From NCBI RefSeq assembly GCF_000739695.1, contig NZ_BBIO01000003.1, forward strand, positions 1 to 64,000: 64,000 bases of DNA, read 5' to 3'. The notes under the pieces are model-generated. The model saw nothing but the letters and a program-made list of their open reading frames with translations. It was not told the DNA's origin and searched no databases. The position numbers and the translations under genes are program-made. Source of the stretch: Tepidicaulis marinus. GTDB taxonomy: Bacteria; Pseudomonadota; Alphaproteobacteria; Parvibaculales; Parvibaculaceae. Positions 27,183 through 35,324 of this stretch are shown here, piece by piece (positions within the stretch are counted from its first letter, which is position 1; each line of letters opens with the position of its first letter).

Positions 27183-27911
27183 ATGGGGCGCATCGCAATC
27201 AGTTGGGCCGCGCTTATCGGCGGCACACTTGTGCTTCTGTTCGGCTTTCTCGTCTATGTGCTCTTCGCCTCCGGCGAGCCTTCTTACTGGGAAGGGGATA
27301 TCGCGGCCTTCGAGCGCCGCGATATCTCCAACCCGCCGGAGAAGGGCGCGGTGCTTTTCATCGGCGGGCGCGATGTCCGGCTATGGGAAACGCTGGGCGC
27401 CGACATGATGCCTTTCGATGCGCTCAACCGCGGCTTCGGCGGGGCGCGCATCGCTCATCTCACCCATTATGCCGCGCGCATCGTCAAACCTTATGAGCCG
27501 AGCCTCATTGTAGTGATGGCCGGCGATGAGGACCTTGCGGATGTGCGCGGGCGGCGGCCGGAAGACGTGCTTGCGCAAATGCAAATCTTTCTGGCGGCCA
27601 TTCGCGCCCATGAGGTGGAGGCGCCGGTGCTGATCGTTTCCGTGCCGCCCGCGCCGATGCGCATGTCGCGCTGGCCGGGCGCGAAACGCACCAATGCGCT
27701 GCTCCGGCAGCTTGCCGAGGACCGCGCGCCGGTTCATTTCATCGATTTGACGCCCGGTTTCTTCACCGAAGAAGACGAGCTGAAAGACGAGCTTTTCCGC
27801 TGGGACGGCATGTCGCTGTCAAAGCAAGGCTATGCCTATCTGACGCGGCAGCTCAAACCGAAAATCAGGGAAATTCTGCAAAGCCGGAAATCCGGCGCGC
27901 AAACACAATAA
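27183..27911 (+). CDS. SGNH-fold protein with all catalytic motifs altered
   Basis: 242 residues: N-terminal membrane anchor (about 5-29), then an SGNH/GDSL-type domain. Fold markers are clear: VLFIGGRDVRLWETLGADM corresponds to block I, NRGFGGARIAHL to block II, VVMAGDEDLADVRGRRPEDV to block III, and RWDGMSLSKQGYAYL to block V. In active relatives these read GxSS, GxND and DxxH; here the Ser is Gly/Arg, the Asn is Glu, and the His is Ser. The protein therefore looks like a catalytically dead, membrane-tethered paralogue. 36 bp after the quinone reductase. Confidence 0.75.
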   Translation: MGRIAISWAALIGGTLVLLFGFLVYVLFASGEPSYWEGDIAAFERRDISNPPEKGAVLFIGGRDVRLWETLGADMMPFDALNRGFGGARIAHLTHYAARIVKPYEPSLIVVMAGDEDLADVRGRRPEDVLAQMQIFLAAIRAHEVEAPVLIVSVPPAPMRMSRWPGAKRTNALLRQLAEDRAPVHFIDLTPGFFTEEDELKDELFRWDGMSLSKQGYAYLTRQLKPKIREILQSRKSGAQTQ

Positions 27912-27946
27912 GGCGCATGAAGGCGCTGCAGAAACGGGGAAACGTC

Positions 27947-29188
27947 ATGACCATGCAGAAGATCGAGCAAGAGGCCGGCAAGGCCGTTATCCGGGGCAGC
28001 TGCGCCAGCGGCTTTGAAGGCGTGGCGGCGGCCTTTGCGGAAAATTTCATCTCGCGCGGCGAGGTGGGCGCGAGTGTCTCTATCACCCATGAAGGCAAGA
28101 CCGTTGCCGATCTATGGGGCGGGCATAAGGCAAAAGACGGCGCGCCTTGGGAAGAAGACACCATCTCCGTCGTCTTTTCCTGCACCAAGGGCGCCGCGGC
28201 GCTTTGCGCGCATATGCTCGCCGACCGGGGCGCGCTCGATTTCAATCAGCCGGTAAAAGAAATCTGGCCCGAATTTGCGGTGAATGGCAAGGAAGAGGCG
28301 ACAGTCGGCATGATGCTCGATCATTCCGTCGGCGTGCCGCATATCCGCGCGCAACTGAAAGACGGCGCCTATTACGACTGGGATTATATGACGGATCTCG
28401 TGGCGCGCGAGGAAGCCTTCTGGAAGCCGGGTACGCGCAACGGCTATCACGGCGTCACCTTCGCCTGGACGGTGGGCGAGATCGTGCGCCGCGTGGCGGG
28501 CAAGCCTTTGGGGCAGTTTTTTCAGGAAGAAGTGGCGGGCCCGCTCGGTCTCGATTTCTGGATCGGGCTGCCGGAAGATAAAGAGCCGCGCGTGGCGGGC
28601 ATGATCAATGCGCCGCTCGATCCTGAAGCGCCGGTCGGTAAATTCACGCAGGCTATTCTTTCCGATCCCGCCTCGCCCTCTTCGCTTTTCCTGATGAATA
28701 ACGGCAAGGCGGATTTCAATTCGCGCGCCGCCCATGAAGCCGAAATCGGCTCGGCCAACGGCATTACCAATGCGCGGGGCCTTGCGGGCATGTATGCGCC
28801 CCTTGCCAATGGCGGCACGCTGGGCGGCGTCAAACTCGTTTCACCGGAAGCCGTGACGCGCATGAGCCGCGTTTCCATGGCAACGCGGGAGGATGCGACA
28901 TTGCTCATCCCGACCCGTTTCGGGCTCGGCTTCATGAAGTCGATGGACAACCGGGGCGAGACGCCGGGCAATCAATCCTCGGTCATTCTTTCCGAAGCCG
29001 CTTTCGGTCATGTGGGCATGGGCGGGTCCATCGGCTTTGCCGATCCGGAAGCTGGTATGAGCTTTGGCTATTCGATGAACCAGATGGGCATGGGCATTTT
29101 GCTCAACGAGCGCGGCCAGGCTGTGGTGGATGCCGCCTACCGCGCCATCGGCTACCGCACGAATGAGGGCGGCGCCTGGACGCGGTAA
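27947..29188 (+). CDS. EstB-like serine hydrolase (beta-lactamase fold)
   Basis: 413 residues from the ATG at 27947, chosen for GGGGAAA 5 nt upstream; the ATG at 27917 lacks a ribosome site. No signal peptide, so cytoplasmic. SxxK motif SCTK at 78-81 (VFSCTKGAAALCAHML), MLDHSVGVPH, the Tyr motif NGYHGVTFAWTVGEI, and the third motif FGHVGMGGSIGFADP. This set is typical of family VIII esterases, which hydrolyse short-chain esters. The active-site Cys next to the Ser is common in this family. Likely last gene of a three-gene rightward run. Confidence 0.92.
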   Translation: MTMQKIEQEAGKAVIRGSCASGFEGVAAAFAENFISRGEVGASVSITHEGKTVADLWGGHKAKDGAPWEEDTISVVFSCTKGAAALCAHMLADRGALDFNQPVKEIWPEFAVNGKEEATVGMMLDHSVGVPHIRAQLKDGAYYDWDYMTDLVAREEAFWKPGTRNGYHGVTFAWTVGEIVRRVAGKPLGQFFQEEVAGPLGLDFWIGLPEDKEPRVAGMINAPLDPEAPVGKFTQAILSDPASPSSLFLMNNGKADFNSRAAHEAEIGSANGITNARGLAGMYAPLANGGTLGGVKLVSPEAVTRMSRVSMATREDATLLIPTRFGLGFMKSMDNRGETPGNQSSVILSEAAFGHVGMGGSIGFADPEAGMSFGYSMNQMGMGILLNERGQAVVDAAYRAIGYRTNEGGAWTR

Positions 29189-29200
29189 GGACAGCGGCGC

Positions 29201-29629
29201 CTATTTGCCGGAGGGTTTGCCGGAAAGCTTATAAGTGACCGTCGCGTGGGCAATCTGCTTTCCCGCCTTGTCGCTGACCATGACGGTCGCCACATGCACC
29301 GAGCCGCCGCGGCGGATGACGCGGGCATCGGCGGTAAGGTCCGCACTCAAAGCGGCATCGAGATAATTGATGGAAAAGCCGATGGTCGAGCCGCGCGGAT
29401 TTTCCGGCAAATGGGACGTCGCCCAGCAAGCGGCGGTGGCGGCGGCATCGACGAGCGAGGCGATCGCGCCGCCATGCACCATGGTGCCGATCGTGGTCAG
29501 GTCCTCGCGGTAGGGCAGGGAAAGAAGCGCGCGGTCTTCTTCAAGACCCGTCAGCTCAAAGCCCAGGGTCTTGCCGTAAGGCGCGCCGGCAACGGCGCCG
29601 GCGATCATGTCTTGGAAGGTCTCGTCCAT
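29201..29629 (-). CDS. PaaI-type hotdog thioesterase
   Basis: 142 residues from the ATG at 29629 (GAGGA 8 nt upstream); the ATG at 29644 is an alternative. Single hotdog domain: YGKTLGFELTGLEEDRALL, then GTMVHGGAIASLVDAAATAA containing the HGG active-site loop with catalytic Asp/Ala helix, then SINYLDAALSADLTADARVI. Hydrolyses acyl- or aryl-CoA thioesters, subject to substrate test. Convergent with the hydrolase on its left, head-to-head with the transporter on its right. Confidence 0.9.
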   Translation of the reverse strand: MDETFQDMIAGAVAGAPYGKTLGFELTGLEEDRALLSLPYREDLTTIGTMVHGGAIASLVDAAATAACWATSHLPENPRGSTIGFSINYLDAALSADLTADARVIRRGGSVHVATVMVSDKAGKQIAHATVTYKLSGKPSGK

Positions 29630-29738
29630 GGGATGCGTCCTCATGTTCGTGAGGCTGATCTTGTGAAATGTGTGAGCGTTATGGGCCGTGCGCGTGTTTG
29701 GCGGCAATAACCTCGCAGGTAAGGAAAAGCGGAAATAC

Positions 29739-30677
29739 ATGAGCCGACGCGAAGAAATGACCGCCCGCCTCACGGCCCTGCCCGCCAATGTGCAAGGGGC
29801 GCTCTGGCTCTTGCTTTCTGCCGTGCTCTTTGTGGTGATGGCGGTGCTCGTCAAATATCTCGGCCAGACCTTCGATCCGTTTCAGGTCTCCTTCTTCCGG
29901 CAGCTTTTTCAGATCATCGTTATTCTGCCTTTCCTTATCCGGGCGGGCGGCGCGGAAGGCGGCATCCGCACCAAAGTGCTGCCGCTGCAAATGCTGCGCG
30001 GCTTTGTCGGCTCCTCGGCAATGATCTGCGGGTTCTATGCTTTTGCGCATTTGCCTTTGGCGGACGCTCAGGCCTTGAATTTCTCGCGCACGCTTTTTCT
30101 CGTGCCGCTGGCGGCGCTGCTGCTTTCTGAACCCATCGGCAAGCGGCGTGTCATCGCCGCCCTTGTCGGCTTTGGCGGCGTCCTCATCATGCTGCGCCCT
30201 ACCGGCGCTCTCGACCCGGCGGCGCTTGTGGCGCTTTTGGGCGCAGCGCTTGTGGCGCTCGCCACGGTGCTCGTCAAAATCGCCTCGCGCTACGACCAGC
30301 CCATCACGCTGATGTTCTATACCGGCGTGGGCGGGCTCATCGTCACGTCCATTCCTGCCTATCTCGTTTGGATCATGCCGAGCTGGGAGCAATTGGCGCT
30401 GCTTGCGATTATGGGCAGCGCGGGGGCGGCCTCGCATAATTGTTTCATTCGCGGCTACAGGGTGGGCGAGGCGACGGTGATTGCGCCGTTCGAATATTCC
30501 CGCCTCATCTTCCTTGCGCTTGCCGGGATCGTGATCTTCGGCGATATCCCCACGATTTGGACGCTTGCAGGCGCCGCCGTGATTATCGGCGCGGCGCTTT
30601 ACATCGTGCGGCGGGAATCGCAGGCGGCGAGGGAAGCCAGGGCTGCCGAAAAGACAGTGGAGCGCCTGCCCGAGTAA
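29739..30677 (+). CDS. DMT-superfamily (EamA) permease
   Basis: 312 residues with ten predicted transmembrane helices in two EamA repeats (first beginning GALWLLLSAVLFVVMAVLVK, second GAALVALATVLVKIAS). RQLFQIIVILPFLI and ALNFSRTLFLVPLAALLLSE are characteristic. Start ATG at 29739 after AAGGAAAAG. The tail after helix 10 is basic and acidic mixed (REARAAEKTVERLPE). Exports or imports small metabolites; substrate unpredictable. Confidence 0.92.
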   Translation: MSRREEMTARLTALPANVQGALWLLLSAVLFVVMAVLVKYLGQTFDPFQVSFFRQLFQIIVILPFLIRAGGAEGGIRTKVLPLQMLRGFVGSSAMICGFYAFAHLPLADAQALNFSRTLFLVPLAALLLSEPIGKRRVIAALVGFGGVLIMLRPTGALDPAALVALLGAALVALATVLVKIASRYDQPITLMFYTGVGGLIVTSIPAYLVWIMPSWEQLALLAIMGSAGAASHNCFIRGYRVGEATVIAPFEYSRLIFLALAGIVIFGDIPTIWTLAGAAVIIGAALYIVRRESQAAREARAAEKTVERLPE

Positions 30678-30686
30678 GCGGCGCTT

Positions 30687-31115
30687 CTAGCGGGGCTGGT
30701 TTTCCGAATTTTCTTGCGGTTCGTGCGGCGGCGTTTTGCCGAGCGCCTTGCGGGCTGCCGCCCGGTGCTTGTCGGTCAGATGGCCGGAGACGAGCGAGAG
30801 TGCCATCATCAGCACGGTCGCATCGTCGGTGAAGCCAAAGGCGGCGATGACATCGGGAATGAAATCGGCCGGGGTGACGAAATAGGCAAGCGCTGCCAGC
30901 AGCGTTGCGCGCACCCGGGTGGGTGTCTGGGGGTCGAGCGCGCAATAATAAGCCGCCGCCGCTTCTTCGGCGAAGGGCACGCGCCCGGCGACGCGCAGCA
31001 ATTTGCGCCAGAAGCCTTTTTTCACGCGCGTGCGGTTCTGCGCCACGGTGGCGGGCAGTTGATAGGCCGGATCTTCGAAATCCGGCAGGGCAGCGCTGTC
31101 GGGCCGTTTGCTCAT
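30687..31115 (-). CDS. DUF1232 (YkvA-like) protein
   Basis: 142 residues from the ATG at 31115. The DUF1232 core is evident: FWRKLLRVAGRVPFAEEAAA, then ATLLAALAYFVTPADFIPDV and GFTDDATVLMMALSLVSGHL. One hydrophobic segment suggests membrane association. Function unknown. Convergent with the DMT permease (9 bp apart) and divergent from the MarR gene. Confidence 0.88.
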   Translation of the reverse strand: MSKRPDSAALPDFEDPAYQLPATVAQNRTRVKKGFWRKLLRVAGRVPFAEEAAAAYYCALDPQTPTRVRATLLAALAYFVTPADFIPDVIAAFGFTDDATVLMMALSLVSGHLTDKHRAAARKALGKTPPHEPQENSENQPR

Positions 31116-31181
31116 GGGGTGAAATGTGGGCCCGCAAAATGGCAAAGACAAGGCTGGGAAGATGCGGGGAGGGCGGCGGTC

Positions 31182-31212
31182 TTGACATTCCGCTAATTAG
31201 GTGTATATACAC
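31182..31212 (+). promoter_or_regulatory. marR promoter with operator palindrome over the -10
   Basis: TTGACA (31182-31187), 16-bp spacer, TATATA (31204-31209). The perfect palindrome GTGTATATACAC (31201-31212) covers the -10 and ends 4 bp before the MarR start codon, an arrangement expected for autorepression. The same palindrome (one base changed) occurs at 31675-31686. Confidence 0.75.
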
Positions 31213-31216
31213 TTTT

Positions 31217-31648
31217 ATGAGCTTGAAAACCGCCGATCTGGCCTCGCCTGCCGCCTGTCTTTGCTTCAACCTGCGCCGCGCGGCGCGGCTGATTGCGCGC
31301 GATCTTGACGGGGCGCTGAAACCGGCCGGTCTTAGCTCGGCCCAGTTCGCCGTTCTTGCGGTACTGGAAGAGGCGGGGCCGCTCCCCATCGCCCAGCTTG
31401 CCGAGGCGCTCGGCACGGACCGCACGACGCTGACGCGCAATCTGGCACTTTTGGAGCGGGACGGGCTGATCGCCTACCGGCAGGGCCGTGACAAGCGCCG
31501 CCGCATCGCAGCTTTAAGCGCTGAAGGTGAGAAGGCCTATCGCGCCGCGCTGCCGCTTTGGCGCGCCTTTCAGGAAAAGAAAGTGGCCGGGCTCGGCCCG
31601 GAGCCTGCCCGTCAGCTCCTTTCGCTTCTGTCTCAAGCGGCGGGCTGA
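31217..31648 (+). CDS. MarR-family transcriptional regulator
   Basis: 143 residues. The ATG at 31217 directly follows the operator, so the leader is very short, possibly nearly leaderless. Winged-helix core: LSSAQFAVLAVLEEAGPLPI, AQLAEALGTDRTTLTRNLAL (recognition helix), LERDGLIAYRQGRDKRRRIA (wing). Probably represses itself and the adjacent membrane-protein gene, since the palindrome GTGTAT-TACAC precedes both. The ligand is unknown. The N-terminus carries two Cys (AACLCFNLRRA) which could make it redox- or metal-responsive. Confidence 0.93.
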   Translation: MSLKTADLASPAACLCFNLRRAARLIARDLDGALKPAGLSSAQFAVLAVLEEAGPLPIAQLAEALGTDRTTLTRNLALLERDGLIAYRQGRDKRRRIAALSAEGEKAYRAALPLWRAFQEKKVAGLGPEPARQLLSLLSQAAG

Positions 31649-31674
31649 GCCCCGCTTTTTATTTACCCCTAAAT

Positions 31675-31686
31675 GTGTATCTACAC
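31675..31686 (+). promoter_or_regulatory. Second MarR operator copy
   Basis: GTGTATCTACAC, differing from the site at 31201-31212 in one central base, lies 15 bp before the start codon of the membrane-protein gene at 31702, in the 53-bp gap after marR. Confidence 0.7.
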
Positions 31687-31701
31687 TTAATGGAGCCGCT
31701 C

Positions 31702-32343
31702 ATGACCGACACCAATATGCAAGCCGCCGCGCCTGCCTCCGGCCAGCCGCTTTTGAAACCGCTGGTCCTTATCCTGCTTGCCATTTGGGGCGTGACCGTC
31801 ATGACCGCCGCCAAGAACGGTGTGTTCGATGCGGTGGGCGACCGGCCGCCCTTCGCCATCGTGGTGGCCGCACTTCTGCCGCCCTCGCTCTTTCTTCTTG
31901 CCTACCGCATGCTTGGCGGGGTGAAGGCCTGGGTCGGCGCCATCGATCTTGGCCTTGTGACCGCCGTTCAGGGCTGGCGGGTGGTGGGCGCGGCTTTCGT
32001 CTTCACCTGGGGCTATGGGCTCCTGCCCGGCGCTTTCGCCATTCCGGCGGGTTATGGCGACATTCTGGTGGGTCTCGCCGCCCCTTTTGTGGCGCTGATG
32101 ATCTGGCAGAAAAGCGCGGGCTGGCGCAAAGCCGCCTATGGGCTCGTCATTATCGGTTTTCTCGATTTCATCAGCGCTTTTGCCATGGGCGTTGTCTTAC
32201 GGGAAAACGGGCCGGTCTATCAGGCAGGTGATCTGCATACGGGGCTTCTGGCGGAATTTCCGCTCACCATGATCCCCTCCTTTCTGGTGCCGGTCTTCAT
32301 GATCCTGCACATCATCGCGATCTTGAAACTGCGCGGGCGCTGA
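31702..32343 (+). CDS. MarR-linked multi-pass membrane protein, unknown function
   Basis: 213 residues from the ATG at 31702 (GGAG 6 nt upstream at 31692-31695); the ATG at 31690 is possible. Six hydrophobic helices are visible (PLVLILLAIWGVTVM; AIVVAALLPPSLFLLAYRML; VVGAAFVFTWGYGLLPGAF; ILVGLAAPFVALMIW; AYGLVIIGFLDFISAFAMG; MIPSFLVPVFMILHIIAIL). No transporter signature recognised. The shared operator suggests this is the gene the MarR protein controls, perhaps an efflux or stress-related membrane function; this is inference. Confidence 0.8.
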   Translation: MTDTNMQAAAPASGQPLLKPLVLILLAIWGVTVMTAAKNGVFDAVGDRPPFAIVVAALLPPSLFLLAYRMLGGVKAWVGAIDLGLVTAVQGWRVVGAAFVFTWGYGLLPGAFAIPAGYGDILVGLAAPFVALMIWQKSAGWRKAAYGLVIIGFLDFISAFAMGVVLRENGPVYQAGDLHTGLLAEFPLTMIPSFLVPVFMILHIIAILKLRGR

Positions 32344-32571
32344 TCGCCCGCCTTCCGGCTTGAGCCCGGCCCCCGCACTTTTGCAGGGCCGGGTTCTTTG
32401 CGAGGGGAACGTTGCGTCAAGCCGTCAAATGCGCGCTTTCGGGGCTGAAAAACTCGCCAAGCGCTTTGAAAATCTGCTAAATCGCATGCCAGCAAGAGCC
32501 GAAATGAATGAAAGCCGCCGCCGGGTTCCGGAGCTCTCCGGGCCCAAGCGCGGCAGAACAGGGAGAAGCAG

Positions 32572-33354
32572 ATGAAACTCGATTCCACTATCAGCGCCGT
32601 GATCACCGGCGGGGCCTCGGGCCTTGGTGAAGCGACCGCCCGCGCGCTGGCCGAAGACGGCGTGAAAGTCGCTATTTTCGACCTCAACGAGGAAAAAGGC
32701 GAAGCCGTTGCCAAGGAACTGGGCGGCGTGTTCTGCAATGTGAACGTGACGGACGAAGCCAGCGTCGATGCCGGTTTCGCCAAGGCGCGCGCCGCCATCG
32801 GCCAGGAGCGCATTCTGGTGAACTGCGCGGGCACGGGTAACGCCATCAAGACGGCGAGCCGTAACAAGGAAACGGGCGCGATCGACCATTTCCCGCTCGA
32901 TAAGTTCAACCTGATCATCCAGATCAACCTTGTGGGCACGTTCCGCTGCATCGCCAAATCGGCTGCGGGCATGATGTCGCTGGATCCGCTGGAAGGCGGC
33001 GAGCGCGGCGCCATGGTCAACACGGCTTCCGTTGCTGCCGAAGACGGCCAGATCGGCCAGGCCGCTTATTCCGCTTCCAAGGGCGGCGTTGTCGGCATGA
33101 CGCTGCCGATCGCCCGCGACCTGTCGCGCGAAGGTATTCGTGTGAACACGATCCTGCCCGGCATCTTCAACACGCCGCTTCTTGCCGGCGCGCCGGAAAA
33201 AGTGAAACAGGCGCTGGGCGCGCAGGTGCCGTTCCCGCCGCGCCTGGGTGAGCCGGCCGAATATGCGGCGCTTGCCAAGACCATGATCACCAATGGCTAT
33301 TTCAACGGTGAAGATGTCCGCCTGGACGGCGCCATCCGCATGGCGCCGCGCTAA
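32572..33354 (+). CDS. Short-chain dehydrogenase (3-hydroxyacyl-CoA dehydrogenase type II-like)
   Basis: 260 residues. Rossmann NAD site ITGGASGLGEATARALAEDG, NVNVTDEASV, VNCAGTGNAIKT, catalytic YSASKGGVVGMTLPIARDLS, and LPGIFNTPLLAG. Overall layout, including insertion KTASRNKETGAIDHFPLDKF, resembles the HSD10-type (17-beta-HSD10) 3-hydroxyacyl-CoA dehydrogenases active in branched-chain and fatty-acid oxidation. Ribosome site AGGGAGAAGC precedes the ATG. Followed by a terminator. Confidence 0.9.
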   Translation: MKLDSTISAVITGGASGLGEATARALAEDGVKVAIFDLNEEKGEAVAKELGGVFCNVNVTDEASVDAGFAKARAAIGQERILVNCAGTGNAIKTASRNKETGAIDHFPLDKFNLIIQINLVGTFRCIAKSAAGMMSLDPLEGGERGAMVNTASVAAEDGQIGQAAYSASKGGVVGMTLPIARDLSREGIRVNTILPGIFNTPLLAGAPEKVKQALGAQVPFPPRLGEPAEYAALAKTMITNGYFNGEDVRLDGAIRMAPR

Positions 33355-33398
33355 GCGGCGCAGGGAAGCCGCGCTTCCCGCGACCCCAAGAAAAGACA

Positions 33399-33425
33399 AA
33401 GGCCCGCGTCGAACGCGGGCCTTTT
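33399..33425. terminator. Bidirectional intrinsic terminator
   Basis: AAAGGCCCGCGT / ACGCGGGCCTTTT stem between the rightward SDR and the leftward small gene; T-run on + strand, A-run complement on the other. Confidence 0.9.
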
Positions 33426-33455
33426 GCATTTTTATATTTGCTTTTCAGGCGTGCT

Positions 33456-33644
33456 TTAAGCGGTCACATCGACCTTGCCGCCGACACCGGGCGGTGTTGC
33501 CGCCTGCAGCGCCTCGGTGCTTTGCTGCAGAAGCGCGACCAGCGAGGCATCCGCCTGATGCTGCTGCTTTTGAATGATCGTCGCAAGCTGGGCCTTGGTC
33601 TGGGCCTGATTGACGGCGACGGCGGTGGCGGCAAGTGAGCTCAT
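33456..33644 (-). CDS. Small YjfB-like putative motility protein
   Basis: 62 residues, begun at the ATG at 33644. Predicted mostly helical and Gln/Ala-rich: SLAATAVAVNQAQTKAQLAT, then IIQKQQHQADASLVALLQQS, ending with PGVGGKVDVTA. Length and the pattern of SLA..., AQ...LATIIQKQ and the C-terminal VDVTA/IDVYA-like end match the YjfB 'putative motility protein' family. No flagellar genes are nearby and the ribosome site is weak, so function and start are both tentative. Confidence 0.6.
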   Translation of the reverse strand: MSSLAATAVAVNQAQTKAQLATIIQKQQHQADASLVALLQQSTEALQAATPPGVGGKVDVTA

Positions 33645-33678
33645 GGGCCCAGCATGAAGGGGACCTCTTAAGACGGTC

Positions 33679-34014
33679 TTAAACCGCCTTGCCGGCTTTG
33701 CCCGCGAGCTTGTCCATGGCGCGGGCAAGGTGGATGTCCTTGTCCGTCACGCCGCCTGCATCGTGAGTGGAGAGCGTGACTTCCACAGTCTTGAAGACGT
33801 TGAACCATTCGGGGTGGTGATCCGCCTTTTCTGCGATCAGCGCGATGCGGCTCATCCAGCCGAAGGCCTCGTTGAAATCCTTGAAGACATATTTCTTCGT
33901 GATCGCCTCGCGCCCGCGCACCTTGCTCCAGCCTTTCAGGCCGTCAAGCGCGGTCTTGAGGGCGGGGCCTTTCATCTTTTCCGGCGGCTGATTGGCTTTG
34001 TTCGGGACGCTCAT
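33679..34014 (-). CDS. phhB: Pterin-4a-carbinolamine dehydratase
   Basis: 111 residues; recycles 4a-hydroxytetrahydrobiopterin formed by aromatic amino acid hydroxylases, or acts in molybdopterin-related chemistry. Conserved core: [20 protein letters not shown], then [20 protein letters not shown] with the catalytic His pair, and [21 protein letters not shown] slightly extended N-terminus compared with the minimal 95-residue form. No phenylalanine hydroxylase gene in the window. Confidence 0.95.
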   Translation of the reverse strand: MSVPNKANQPPEKMKGPALKTALDGLKGWSKVRGREAITKKYVFKDFNEAFGWMSRIALIAEKADHHPEWFNVFKTVEVTLSTHDAGGVTDKDIHLARAMDKLAGKAGKAV

Positions 34015-34113
34015 GACTGCCTCCTTGTTTTCGCATTAGGGTGAGGTTTTCGCATTAGGATGGGTGTGTCTTAGCCATCCTTCTATTCATCCTTTCAGGG
34101 GAACGTCAAAAAC

Positions 34114-34572
34114 ATGGTCCGGGTTCTCTTTGTCTGTCTTGGCAATATCTGCCGTTCGCCCATGGCCGAAGGGGTGCTGCGCGTGAAGGCGCAAAGCGCG
34201 GGTCTTGCACTCGATGTCGCCTCCGCCGGCACCGGCGACTGGCATGTGGGGGAAGCGCCGGATCTGCGGGCGCAGGAAGCGGCGGCCGCGCGCGGCTATG
34301 ATATTACCGCGCTGCGGGGCCGCCTGGCCGTTCGCGCCGATTTTTCGCGCTTCGATTATCTTTTGGCGATGGACCGTAAGAACCTTGCGCATTTGCAGCG
34401 CCTTGCGCCGACCAGCTTCAACGGCACGCTGCGGCTCTTTCTCGATTATGCGCCGGATGCGCCTGTGCGCGAAGTGCCGGACCCTTATTTCGGCAGCGAG
34501 GATGGCTTCGCGCCGGTCCTCGATCTTATCGAAGAAGCGGCGGACGGGCTGATCAGGCACCTGCGAACATAG
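34114..34572 (+). CDS. Low-molecular-weight protein-tyrosine phosphatase
   Basis: 152 residues. P-loop VCLGNICRSP with nucleophile Cys8 and Arg14, and the acid loop VPDPYFGSEDGF supplying the general-acid Asp. SAGTGDWHVGEAPD is the usual second loop. Cytoplasmic; dephosphorylates phosphotyrosine on proteins, or in some bacteria acts in polysaccharide export control. No tyrosine kinase nearby. The stop overlaps the convergent next gene by 20 bp. Confidence 0.95.
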   Translation: MVRVLFVCLGNICRSPMAEGVLRVKAQSAGLALDVASAGTGDWHVGEAPDLRAQEAAAARGYDITALRGRLAVRADFSRFDYLLAMDRKNLAHLQRLAPTSFNGTLRLFLDYAPDAPVREVPDPYFGSEDGFAPVLDLIEEAADGLIRHLRT

Positions 34573-35161
34573 CTTCGAGAAACGCCTCTTCCTCTTCCAG
34601 CTCTTCTTCATCCAGGCCGCCCGGATTGGTGAAATCATAGTCGCGCTCGGTGATGTAAGGCCCGCCGCCCTGGCTGAGGCGGGAGGACATGAGCACGAAG
34701 CGGGAAACCGGAAAAGGCCCGGCGCGGAAGAGATTGTTGCGTTCGATATAGCGCATGACGTCCGCCGGGTCCGTGCCGCGCCGCAAACGGGCAAGCGTGG
34801 CATGGGGCGTATATTTGCGCCGGTCGGGGGCAAGGCCTGCGCGCTGCAGCGCCGTTTCCTGGCGTGCCTGCAATTGCATGAGATCGGGACTGTCGGCAAC
34901 GCGGGCCCAAACCGCATGGGGTTTGCGCCCGCCGAACTCGCCGATGCCGTCTAGCGTGAGGTCGAAAGGCGCGGCATAGATGCCGCTCAAGGCCCGGTCG
35001 ATATCATGGGCCATATCTTCGGGCACCTCGCCGATAAAGCGCAGCGTGATATGCATCGCCTCCGGATCGATCCAGCGTGCGCCTTTCAGTCCGGATTGCA
35101 GGGCCGTTAATTGACCGGCAATGGCTAAGGGAATTTCGAGGGCAGTAAAAAGACGGATCAT
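34553..35161 (-). CDS. thpR: RNA 2',3'-cyclic phosphodiesterase (2H family)
   Basis: 202 residues. Two HxT motifs define the active site: HITLRF with His37/Thr39 and HATLAR near residue 125, with the start RLFTALEIPLAIAGQLTAL typical of the family. Opens 2',3'-cyclic phosphates to 2'-phosphates (formerly called 2'-5' RNA ligase). The C-terminus ends in an acidic run (LDEEELEEEEAFLEAMFAGA) which is unusual. Tail overlap of 20 bp with the phosphatase gene. Confidence 0.93.
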   Translation of the reverse strand: MIRLFTALEIPLAIAGQLTALQSGLKGARWIDPEAMHITLRFIGEVPEDMAHDIDRALSGIYAAPFDLTLDGIGEFGGRKPHAVWARVADSPDLMQLQARQETALQRAGLAPDRRKYTPHATLARLRRGTDPADVMRYIERNNLFRAGPFPVSRFVLMSSRLSQGGGPYITERDYDFTNPGGLDEEELEEEEAFLEAMFAGA

Positions 35162-35215
35162 GGGGCCCTCCTCAAGAAATGCTCAAGGGATGCGGGCCTT
35201 GGCAGCCCGCGAATC

Positions 35216-35239
35216 AAAAAGGGACCTCTCGGTCCCTTT
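35216..35239 (-). terminator. Terminator of the Tas-like aldo/keto reductase
   Basis: AAAGGGACC / GGTCCCTTT with 4-nt loop and TTTTT on the minus strand, about 85 bp after the stop at 35325. Confidence 0.8.
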
Positions 35240-35324
35240 CAGAGTGCGCTTTGGCCATGTCGTTTTCAAGACAAAACCCGCGCGCCTTGCGCTCTCACTC
35301 AAGATGATGCGGGAACTGTCTCCA

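Noticed and set aside
27183-27911. Annotation as an active GDSL lipase
   Set aside because: The catalytic Ser, Asn and His positions are all substituted, so only the fold is claimed.
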